A DNA stretch of 9,329 nt from SIG440 sp045647905 (GTDB taxonomy: Bacteria > Bacillota > Clostridia > Monoglobales > Monoglobaceae). The stretch's first letter is position 1. Every line of letters begins with the position of its first letter. The stretch lies in contig JAZRMZ010000040.1 of assembly GCA_045647905.1 (NCBI GenBank), positions 1 to 9,329 of the forward strand, given 5' to 3'. The notes below the pieces were generated by a model that was not told the DNA's origin, did no database searches, and was given only the letters and a program-made list of their open reading frames with translations. Made by a program: the position numbers and the translations under genes. Shown here one piece after another: positions 1 to 4,704 of this stretch.

Positions 1-280
1 GCATGACCTCCTTGGCGTCATTCTGAACGCAGTGAAGAATCTGAAAAGACCCAATGAATTGTGCTCATGGTGACGTTGAGATGCTTCGACTACGCTCAGC
101 ATGACCTCATTGGTGTCATTCTGAGCCAAGGGCGAAGAATCTGAAAAGATCCAACAAACTGGGCTCATGGTGACGGGGTGAGATGCTTCGACTACGCTCA
201 GCATGACCTCCTTGGCGTCATTCTGAACGCAGTGAAGAATCTTTGTGAGAACCAACGAACTTGGCTCAGGGTGATGTGAG
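1..280. repeat. Tandem block of a composite ~100-bp interspersed repeat
   Basis: Three head-to-tail copies begin at GCATGACCTC: 1-98, 99-200 and a shorter, diverged third at 201-280. Each unit combines two short elements. One is a CATTCTGA...GAAGAATCT unit (19-42, 117-142, 219-242) and the other is an ATGCTTCGAC...GCTCAGCATGAC unit (81-105, 183-207). Both are small imperfect inverted repeats (ATTCT/AGAAT and ATGCT/AGCAT ends). The same units recur at 4279-4510 and 5861-6005. No coding frame with a ribosome site lies here. From general knowledge, such units are common dispersed repeats in MAGs of gut bacteria; their mechanism of spread is not visible. Confidence 0.85.
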
Positions 281-404
281 GGCTGAGTGAAAAGGCTTGT
301 GGGGCAAGGGATTGGCGGAAATGGGGGCAAAGTGTAACAAAAAAGGGGCGGCAATTTTGGTGAATTATACCCCCGTTTTGGGGTGATTATGTTGGGTCAA
401 ATTA
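281..404. other. G-rich spacer with no recognised feature
   Basis: This purine-rich stretch lies between the repeat block and the operon promoter. The only structure seen is a weak 5-bp inverted repeat, ACCCC (369-373) with GGGGT (380-384), about 20 bases upstream of the -35 box. It could be an operator but there is no support beyond its position. Confidence 0.4.
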
Positions 405-433
405 TTGACAAGCGAGGCTTGGTGGTGTATAAT
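405..433 (+). promoter_or_regulatory. Consensus SigA promoter of the cohesin/dockerin operon
   Basis: TTGACA at 405-410 and TATAAT at 428-433 are separated by exactly 17 bases, a perfect vegetative promoter. Predicted +1 is near 440, 69 bases before the ATG at 509. Its position inside the 5' extension of the reading frame (383-508) shows that extension is not translated. Confidence 0.88.
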
Positions 434-439
434 GAACAT

Positions 440-471
440 AAGATTAATGTATGTTATCATGCGTTAATCTT
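440..471 (+). promoter_or_regulatory. 5'-end stem-loop of the operon mRNA
   Basis: AAGATTAATGTATG (440-453) can pair with CATGCGTTAATCTT (458-471), a 14-bp stem with two G-U pairs and a TTAT loop. It starts at the predicted +1 and is followed by an A-run rather than a T-run, so it is not a terminator. Protection of the 5' end from RNases is the likely role (inference). Confidence 0.65.
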
Positions 472-508
472 AAAAAAGCGCAGTAGGGCGGATGATAGGA
501 GGTGTAAT

Positions 509-1597
509 ATGAGACGTGGCTTAAGTTTTTGCCTGATGCTTGTTATGATTCTTACCATGGCTTGGGTGCCTGTAAGTGCAGAGGAGCAACCGGCAAAAAT
601 TGAAATTCGGACTCCCGAGGTTTTGCCGAAAGCCGGCGAGGAGTTTGAAGTGGTAGCTTATATCAGCAATAATCCGGGCTTTTGTTCAATTCAATTTGCA
701 TTATTTGCCGAAAATACTTCAATTGAATGTACAGAAATGCGACTGGGCGAAGTTTTGAAAGGTACAATAAATGCTGTGAATCCAAAAGCATCAACTGGTG
801 CAATTGTAGGTGCGGCAACAGCTTATCCTATTAAAGATGATGGTGTTATTGTATTATACAAGTTTGTTGCTAATGAAGATATACAGAACTTAGATTTTAA
901 AGTTACTGATATTGCATTTGACGATGAAAATGTTGAAAAACTTGCCTATGAAATTGTTGGTGCAACCGAAGTTGTTGCCGAAAAACCTTTGGTTGAAGAA
1001 AAACAAGAAGAAGTTGAAGAGGAACCGATTCTTGAACACTTGTTTGCTGATACTGCCGGACATTGGGCGGAAAAATACATAAACGCTGCAACCGAGAATG
1101 GTCTTTTCAAGGGAAATGCTGACGGAACTTTTTTGCCTGAGGACAATGTGACACGAGCACAGTTTGTTGCTGTCTTGTGGCGAATGGCCGGTTCGCCGAC
1201 GGTGGACGTTGCGGTGCCCTTTGTGGACATTGAGAATCAGAGCGAGGAATTCAGGGCGGCAATTGCCTGGGGATACAAATCAAATTTCATCAACGGTACC
1301 TCAGAGACGACCTTTGAACCCGAAGGCTCTCTCACACGAGAGGCGGCAATGAAGATTCTTCATTACTATTCGGGCGGACAATCGGGGACAGAAATGTTGC
1401 TTGCACCTGTGTATAACGGATATTTTGAGGACAGCGGGCTGATTTCTGACTGGGCAAAGCCCTCAATGTGGTGGGGTGTATATTACAAGCTGATTTCCGG
1501 AACGACAGATTCCACAATAAGCCCTCAGGACACAACCACCCGTGCCCAGCTGGCAAAAATTTTGGTGAATTACATTAATTCAACACACATTAATTAA
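509..1597 (+). CDS. SLH-anchored cohesin-like cell-surface protein
   Basis: This 362-residue secreted protein has a scaffoldin-like anchor layout. The start at 509 is set by AGGAGGTG at 497-504 and by the promoter lying inside the upstream extension. Residues 1-24 are a signal peptide (hydrophobic LMLVMILTMAWV, likely cleavage after VSA). Residues about 27-150 look like a cohesin fold, with NNPGFCSIQFALF followed by GEVLKG, as in clostridial cohesins. An acidic Glu-rich linker (about 157-175) leads to three SLH repeats at about 178-224, 238-285 and 306-357, each with a TRAQ or TREA motif (215, 276, 344). SLH triplets bind pyruvylated secondary cell-wall polymer, so the product should sit on the cell surface and present the cohesin-like domain. 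It is first in a four-gene operon whose second gene encodes a dockerin, so that product is the natural candidate partner. The SLH assignment is firm; the cohesin assignment is by motif resemblance. Confidence 0.88.
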   Translation: MRRGLSFCLMLVMILTMAWVPVSAEEQPAKIEIRTPEVLPKAGEEFEVVAYISNNPGFCSIQFALFAENTSIECTEMRLGEVLKGTINAVNPKASTGAIVGAATAYPIKDDGVIVLYKFVANEDIQNLDFKVTDIAFDDENVEKLAYEIVGATEVVAEKPLVEEKQEEVEEEPILEHLFADTAGHWAEKYINAATENGLFKGNADGTFLPEDNVTRAQFVAVLWRMAGSPTVDVAVPFVDIENQSEEFRAAIAWGYKSNFINGTSETTFEPEGSLTREAAMKILHYYSGGQSGTEMLLAPVYNGYFEDSGLISDWAKPSMWWGVYYKLISGTTDSTISPQDTTTRAQLAKILVNYINSTHIN

Positions 1598-1628
1598 TTT
1601 ATAGTTTTAAAAAAAGGAGTTGGAAATT

Positions 1629-2240
1629 ATGAAAAAATTTAGCATTCTTGCATTGGTTCTTGCTTTCACAATGATGCTTTCAGTTGTATCATTTGCAGCA
1701 GATCCGGCATTTCAGGTTGTTGAACGTGAAGATGCTGCTTATGATCCGGAAGTAACAGAAGTTACAGCAGGAGCTGACAGCATTGCTGTTTCAACAGATG
1801 CAACGAAAGATGCTTATTATGGGGTTCTTCTTATCAATGGTAGTGCTCTTCCCACAGTGGACGATAACATTCTTTACATTGATCAGAAAACAGCAACAGG
1901 TGATTCAGTAGAATTTACTGTATTGCCCATCATTCCCGATGCTGACCTCGAAAAAGATCTCACACTTTACATTTCTTCAAATGCATCAGGCGAAGACCTT
2001 ATTGTAGTTCCTGTAGCATATGGTGTAGATGCACCTGCATATACAATTGGTGACATAAACAATGATGGTTATTGGAACTCAACTGATGCTACAAAGACTT
2101 TGCAGATTGGTTTGAAACTTATTGAGTATACTGAAACTGAAGCACTTGCGGCTGACGTTAACGAAGATGGCTATCGTAACTCAACAGATGCAACAAAGAT
2201 TCTTCAGTATGGTTTGAAACTTATTGATTCTTGGAAATAA
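1629..2240 (+). CDS. Secreted protein with C-terminal type I dockerin
   Basis: This protein has 203 residues. The ATG at 1629 follows AGGAG (1615-1619) by nine bases; a TTG three codons upstream overlaps the ribosome site and is not used. Residues 1-23 form a signal peptide (cleavage near VSFA). Residues about 25-136 are beta-rich with no catalytic motif that I recognise and may be an Ig- or FnIII-like module. Residues 139-201 are a complete dockerin made of two F-hand calcium loops. In loop one the ligands are D142, N144, D146, N150 and D153; in loop two they are D176, N178, D180, N184 and D187. Positions 10 and 11 are Ser-Thr in both repeats, as in Clostridium thermocellum type I dockerins. 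Family knowledge says dockerins bind cohesins with high affinity, and cohesin-like proteins are encoded on both sides. The oddity is the absence of any enzyme or carbohydrate-binding module. Confidence 0.9.
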   Translation: MKKFSILALVLAFTMMLSVVSFAADPAFQVVEREDAAYDPEVTEVTAGADSIAVSTDATKDAYYGVLLINGSALPTVDDNILYIDQKTATGDSVEFTVLPIIPDADLEKDLTLYISSNASGEDLIVVPVAYGVDAPAYTIGDINNDGYWNSTDATKTLQIGLKLIEYTETEALAADVNEDGYRNSTDATKILQYGLKLIDSWK

Positions 2241-2256
2241 GAGGAGGATTTAAATT

Positions 2257-3135
2257 ATGATGAAAATTTCTAAAATTTTTGCTATAGTTCTTGCATTCAC
2301 AATGCTTATGAGTACAGTTGTTTTTGCTGGAACTGTGGTTGAAGGAACAAATAATACAACAATTACTCTTGATTTGGTAAAGAGTGCAGGCTATGATGCT
2401 GCTACTCCTGCTGAGTCTATTGCTAGCGGTTCAAACTTTTATGTTTGGTTTAACTTTACAGGCAATCCTACAGTAAAGGCTGATACAGTTACAGGTTTTG
2501 ACCTTTTTGTTGAATATGATTCATCAAAAGTAAGCTTTGATGCTGCTATGGATGTTATTGCTTCTTCTGTAACATTCCAGCCTGCTTTCGCAGATGGTAT
2601 TATGGGTGCTGCATGGGCAAACCTTGATGGTCTTGCTGTAAAACAGGGATTTAGCTCTGTAATTCAGGGATCAGGTACACTCTTTATAGTTCAGGGTTTG
2701 GCAAAGACTGACCTTGCAAAGGCTGATTTGGATGCAATAAAGTTGGTTGCTACTGTTGATGGTGGTAAAACTCAGATGACTAATGCTACATCTGGTGCTT
2801 CTTTCACAATTGATGTTGTTGAACCTGAAGTTGTTGAACCTGAGTACAAAGACGTAGATTACACAGATGATGTAGCTGCTAACACAGCTAATGTTGTTGC
2901 TGACAACGTAACATATGAAAACGTTGCAGTATTCAAGGCATCATTTGACCTTGCTGATCTTGCTGAAAAGAATGCTAAAGCATACGGTATCTCTCTTAAC
3001 AACAATAAGAAAGCTTTCGCATTTGAAGGTAATGGTACAGTAGACTACGTTCTTGCTTTCTATGGCGTAACAGCTGAAGAAGCTGATGGAATTTCTGTAG
3101 ATACATACTACACAGTATCAGAAGAAGTTAAATAA
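2257..3135 (+). CDS. Secreted cohesin-like protein without cell-wall anchor
   Basis: This protein has 292 residues. GAGGAGG (2241-2247) precedes two adjacent ATGs (2257 and 2260); the first gives a nine-base spacing. Residues 1-24 are a signal peptide closely resembling that of the preceding gene (cleavage near VVFA). Residues about 32-187 are beta-rich and cohesin-like: a FYVWFNFTGNP strand, VTGFDLFVEYDSSKVSF (compare the cohesin GFQFDLSYDPS strand), and a late GTLFIVQGLA strand. A VEPEVVEPE hinge (188-196) leads to an unrecognised C-terminal domain (197-292). There is no SLH, LPXTG or membrane anchor, so the protein is probably released or held by interactions. It lies 16 bases after the dockerin gene, indicating coupled expression. 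Codons are biased to GCT, GCA and AAC, as expected for high expression. The cohesin-like call is inference from strand motifs; the C-terminal domain is unknown. Confidence 0.75.
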   Translation: MMKISKIFAIVLAFTMLMSTVVFAGTVVEGTNNTTITLDLVKSAGYDAATPAESIASGSNFYVWFNFTGNPTVKADTVTGFDLFVEYDSSKVSFDAAMDVIASSVTFQPAFADGIMGAAWANLDGLAVKQGFSSVIQGSGTLFIVQGLAKTDLAKADLDAIKLVATVDGGKTQMTNATSGASFTIDVVEPEVVEPEYKDVDYTDDVAANTANVVADNVTYENVAVFKASFDLADLAEKNAKAYGISLNNNKKAFAFEGNGTVDYVLAFYGVTAEEADGISVDTYYTVSEEVK

Positions 3136-3174
3136 GTTTTTCTTTGAAATTAATCAGAAAGGTGGATATTTATA

Positions 3175-3381
3175 ATGAAAAAGTTTTATGAATCACCCGT
3201 TGTTGAATTGACAGGTTTCAGTGCTGAAGACGTTATCACAACAAGTGCAATCACAATTGATACAACAAAAGGTATTGAAAATGTTGCAGACTTCAATGCT
3301 GCAGTTGCTGCACAGTATGGTGTTGCTGAAACAAATATGACAAGCTTCCAGTACAATGCAGAAGGCTCTTATAACTGGTAA
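3175..3381 (+). CDS. Small leaderless peptide, KKFYESP...EDVITTS type
   Basis: The product has 68 residues; AGGTGG at 3160-3165 precedes the ATG by nine bases. It is last in the operon, 39 bases after the preceding stop and 23 bases before the terminator stem. There is no signal peptide, membrane segment or cysteine. The N-terminus MKKFYESPVVELTGFSAED, followed by VITTS, resembles a recurrent start of small clostridial proteins (from memory; family function unknown to me). The Tyr-x-x-Pro pattern is loosely like the YxxP of lasso-peptide leaders, but no leader-binding, protease or cyclase gene is nearby. The remainder is acidic and Asn/Thr/Ala-rich, ending GSYNW. It could be a RiPP-like precursor, a substrate of an unconventional exporter, or a cytosolic accessory protein. 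I do not assign a function. Confidence 0.75.
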   Translation: MKKFYESPVVELTGFSAEDVITTSAITIDTTKGIENVADFNAAVAAQYGVAETNMTSFQYNAEGSYNW

Positions 3382-3403
3382 TTCAACACACGATTTTGTG
3401 TAA

Positions 3404-3434
3404 TAAAAAAAGCAGGCGAAAGCCTGCTTTTTTT
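3404..3434 (+). terminator. Rho-independent terminator of the surface-protein operon
   Basis: AGCAGGC (3411-3417), a GAAA tetraloop and GCCTGCT (3422-3428) form a 7-bp stem. It is followed by a seven-T run (3428-3434) and preceded by an A-run that can extend the stem. It closes the transcript starting near 440. Confidence 0.92.
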
Positions 3435-3435
3435 A

Positions 3436-3806
3436 ATGCAAAGCCTTCCCCTTGAGGGGTGATGCTTGCCAGTGGCAAGCGTTTATCGCCGACCGAGCCG
3501 ACAGGCGAGACAGGTGCCGAGGTATGAGGCGGATGAGGTGGAAGTGTAGGGAACAGCCTTTAGGATGTTCCGCAAATACAATATCCGGTTCGTCGGAAAC
3601 CGCCGAACCCTACAACACATCACAAGTCAATCCGTGACAGTTTGGGGACGGGGCAGTTTTTGTTACATTTTTTTGTATCTCTCCCTCGGTCACTTTCTAT
3701 GAACAATCCCTCCGAGTTTGCCTTGCAAACCCACCTCCCTTTACACAAGGGAGGTGAGATGCGGCGAACTGGACTCAGTATGACGTAATGGGACTCAGGG
3801 TGACGG
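3436..3806. repeat. Mosaic of degenerate interspersed repeats
   Basis: No gene with a credible ribosome site lies here. The stretch is stitched from hairpin elements. GCTTGCC-AGT-GGCAAGC (3464-3480) follows a CCTTCCCCTTGAGGGG start and precedes GCGGATGAGGTGG. GGTTCGTCGG-AAA-CCGCCGAACC (3587-3609) has one mismatch. GTTTGC-CTT-GCAAAC (3716-3730) lies directly beside CACCTCCCTT-TACAC-AAGGGAGGTG (3732-3756, a perfect 10-bp stem). GACTCAG..TGAC half-units occupy 3774-3805. The CCCTCC...CACCTCCCTT layout matches dispersed repeats I recall from clostridial genomes, with a variable middle hairpin. Probably non-coding mobile or selfish sequence. Confidence 0.65.
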
Positions 3807-3820
3807 AAATAAATATATTC

Positions 3821-3849
3821 TTGCTTTTTTTATCAAAATGTGATAAAAT
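3821..3849 (+). promoter_or_regulatory. Promoter of the candidate toxin mRNA
   Basis: TTGCTT (3821-3826) and TAAAAT (3844-3849) are 17 bases apart, with predicted +1 near 3856. The -35 box is weak (3 of 6) and the -10 good (5 of 6). A perfect 8-bp inverted repeat, TTTTATCA (3828-3835) with TGATAAAA (3841-3848), covers the spacer and -10 and could be an operator or chance AT-rich symmetry. Confidence 0.6.
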
Positions 3850-3949
3850 ACAGAAGTCAGAGAAATCTGACCGGATAACAGGGCAAGTCTAAGGGCGGTT
3901 AGCCACCTTTTAATACCGACTGATTTCAGCGGAGATTGGAGGTGGTGTT

Positions 3950-4018
3950 ATGGAGTATGTGTACATAATGTTGTATTTAATTACACTTATTGTGCTGATT
4001 ATGACCATAAAAAAGTAA
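3950..4018 (+). CDS. 22-residue hydrophobic peptide, candidate type I toxin
   Basis: The frame ATG (3950) to TAA (4016) encodes MEYVYIM...LIMTIKK: one transmembrane-length hydrophobic run of about 17 residues (4-20) rich in Leu, Ile and Val, with a Lys-Lys tail. The Shine-Dalgarno GGAGGTGG (3938-3945) is near perfect and five bases from the ATG, far stronger than expected for a random 22-codon frame. Size and layout match membrane-acting type I toxins (Ibs, Fst, BsrE classes), although I recognise no named family. A convergent RNA gene on the opposite strand overlaps its last codons, as in Gram-positive type I systems. No homology search was possible, so the toxin role is inference from architecture. 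Alternatives are a membrane microprotein regulator or a small holin-like peptide. Confidence 0.65.
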   Translation: MEYVYIMLYLITLIVLIMTIKK

Positions 4019-4048
4019 CTGCCCCTCCAGCTAAGATTGGCAGTTACT
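4009..4048 (-). terminator. Terminator of the antisense RNA
   Basis: A perfect 10-bp stem, AGTAACTGCC (minus 4048-4039) with GGCAGTTACT (minus 4023-4014), has a 15-nt loop and is followed by six T. The stem overlaps the toxin stop codon. Read on the plus strand, the loop carries CCTCC, complementary to the toxin Shine-Dalgarno. Confidence 0.88.
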
Positions 4049-4092
4049 AAACTGTTTCTCGGCTAACCGTTTTGCGGTCTTGCCCTTTATCT
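4009..4092 (-). ncRNA. Candidate antisense RNA antitoxin
   Basis: A transcript of about 84 nt is predicted on the minus strand. Its promoter is TTGACT (4127-4122), a 17-base spacer and TATAAT (4104-4099), placing +1 near 4092. It ends at a terminator with stem AGTAACTGCC/GGCAGTTACT (arms 4048-4039 and 4023-4014) and a T-run at 4014-4009. It is complementary to the toxin mRNA from the last toxin codons through the 3' UTR. Its first bases (GATAAAGGGCAAG...CGGTTAGCC) copy the toxin mRNA's own 5' region, so it could compete for the 3' segment that closes the messenger. It contains no reading frame with a ribosome site. A short, strongly promoted, convergent antisense RNA is the standard antitoxin form in type I systems. 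Confidence 0.7.
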
Positions 4093-4098
4093 GTTTAT

Positions 4099-4127
4099 AT
4101 TATACACCAATTTTTTGTAAAAGTCAA
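4099..4127 (-). promoter_or_regulatory. Near-perfect SigA promoter of the antisense RNA
   Basis: TTGACT (plus positions 4127-4122) and TATAAT (4104-4099) are exactly 17 bases apart on the minus strand, 11 of 12 consensus bases. It is stronger than the facing toxin promoter, as expected if the antitoxin RNA must be in excess. Confidence 0.85.
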
Positions 4128-4166
4128 CACAAACGTAAAAATTAATAATTTCATAAGAAACAGATA

Positions 4167-4197
4167 AGTTATCACTCAAAATGTGATGACTTTTTTT
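4167..4197 (+). terminator. Likely terminator of the toxin mRNA
   Basis: AGTTATCAC (4167-4175) and GTGATGACT (4183-4191) pair over 9 bp with one G-T pair and a 7-nt loop, followed by a seven-T run (4191-4197). It is the first plus-strand terminator-like structure after the toxin gene, so the 3' segment complementary to the 5' UTR would be included in the transcript. Confidence 0.72.
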
Positions 4198-4278
4198 GTT
4201 GTTGATTTGGTAAAAGAGGGGGTGGAGGATGCTTTGCCGATGGCTCAGAATGACTACCCTTTCGAGTGGTGTGCGGGG

Positions 4279-4540
4279 CATTCTGAACGCAGTGAAGAAT
4301 CTATGGGAAGACCCTTTGACTACGCTCAGGGTGACGAAATTAGATGCTTCGACAAGCTCAGCATGACGTAATGGGACTCAGGGTGACAAAATGAGATGCT
4401 TCGACAAGCTCAGCATGACCCCTCTCAGTCACTTCGTGACAGCTCTCCCTGTGGGAGAGCCAAGATGCTTCGACAAGCTCAGCATGACATAATGACAAGC
4501 TCAGCATGACCACTCTTAGTCGCTTTGTGACGGCTCGTAC
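4279..4540. repeat. Interspersed repeat cluster, second block
   Basis: It contains a CATTCTGAACGCAG...GAATCT unit (4279-4302), full ATGCTTCGACAAGCTCAGCA-type units at 4344-4367, 4396-4419 and 4465-4488, and a truncated one at 4492-4510. Between them lies a hairpin pair, GTCAC-TTC-GTGAC (4428-4440) and GCTCTCCC-TGT-GGGAGAGC (4442-4460), with a decayed partial copy at 4511-4536. Bases 4391-4489 recur at 5856-5954 with a single difference. Short reading frames crossing it are repeat translations without ribosome sites. Confidence 0.85.
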
Positions 4541-4564
4541 AATTCCTATACAAGACAACTGCTA

Positions 4565-4593
4565 TTGACATTTCAATTGTTTTGTTATATAAT
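4565..4593 (+). promoter_or_regulatory. Consensus SigA promoter of the DUF624 gene
   Basis: TTGACA (4565-4570), 17 bases, TATAAT (4588-4593): a second perfect match in this window. Predicted +1 is near 4600, at the 5' strand of the closing helix of the leader structure. The 5' UTR is about 105 nt. Confidence 0.88.
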
Positions 4594-4597
4594 AATA

Positions 4598-4673
4598 GTC
4601 GGTGAAATGCGTATGCATTTTTGTTTGCGATATATGGCAAACTACTGTGAAAACGATGTTTTTACAGACCGAC
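4598..4673 (+). promoter_or_regulatory. Candidate four-way-junction leader RNA
   Basis: Bases 4598-4603 (GTCGGT) pair with 4668-4673 (ACCGAC) and enclose three consecutive hairpins. H1 is AAATGC-GTAT-GCATTT (4605-4620). H2 is GTTTGC, an 8-nt loop GATATATG, and GCAAAC (4623-4642). H3 is CTGTGAAAAC/GTTTTTACAG (4645-4667) with one G-T pair. Junction linkers are only 1, 2, 2 and 0 bases, so nearly every base is paired or in a loop. The structure starts at about +1 and ends 31 bases before the ATG. It resembles a compact cis-regulatory RNA or riboswitch aptamer, but I recognise no known class. It is not a tRNA: no T-loop motif, a 6-bp closing stem and an 8-nt middle loop. No terminator or clear Shine-Dalgarno-masking alternative follows. 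Confidence 0.55.
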
Positions 4674-4704
4674 CTTATATATTATAATTTTTGTGAGGTA
4701 TAAA

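Larger units (their letters stand above)
3856..4197 (+). ncRNA. Candidate structured type I toxin mRNA
   Basis: The transcript inferred from the promoter (+1 near 3856) to the terminator at 4167-4197 is about 340 nt. It opens with GTCAGA-GAAA-TCTGAC (3856-3871), a GNRA-capped hairpin at the very 5' end. CCACCT (3903-3908) is perfectly complementary to AGGTGG (3940-3945), which is the toxin Shine-Dalgarno. GGGCAAG (3881-3887) and CGGTTAGCC (3896-3904) are perfectly complementary to CTTGCCC (4079-4085) and GGCTAACCG (4061-4069), so the 5' and 3' ends can close. These are hallmarks of type I toxin messengers such as hok and bsrG, where folding blocks translation. The boundaries and folding are inferred, not measured. 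Confidence 0.6.

Noticed and set aside
1..280. CRISPR array
   Set aside because: Units are about 100 bp, imperfect, and lack uniform repeats alternating with unique spacers; no cas genes are in the window.
383..508. N-terminal extension of the SLH protein from a GTG at 383
   Set aside because: A perfect promoter (405-433) and a hairpin leader lie inside it, and AGGAGGTG plus a signal peptide mark the ATG at 509.
3175..3381. Lasso-peptide precursor
   Set aside because: Only a loose YxxP resemblance; no cyclase, leader peptidase or recognition-element gene nearby.
3452..3637. 61-residue plus-strand Arg-rich frame
   Set aside because: No ribosome site; it lies in the mosaic of hairpin repeats directly after a terminator.
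4087..4281. 64-residue minus-strand reading frame
   Set aside because: It covers the antisense promoter and the toxin terminator, has no ribosome site, and its composition is that of AT-rich non-coding DNA.
4358..4558. Minus-strand frame containing repeated HAELVEAS peptides (also 5676-5897)
   Set aside because: These are translations of the interspersed DNA repeats, with no ribosome site.
4598..4673. tRNA gene
   Set aside because: The 76-nt cloverleaf shape is suggestive, but there is no GTTC T-loop motif, the closing stem is 6 bp, the middle loop has eight bases, and D-arm residues are absent.
4598..4673. Purine-type riboswitch
   Set aside because: A GATATATGG loop recalls the family, but the conserved junction sequences are missing and there are three hairpins rather than two.
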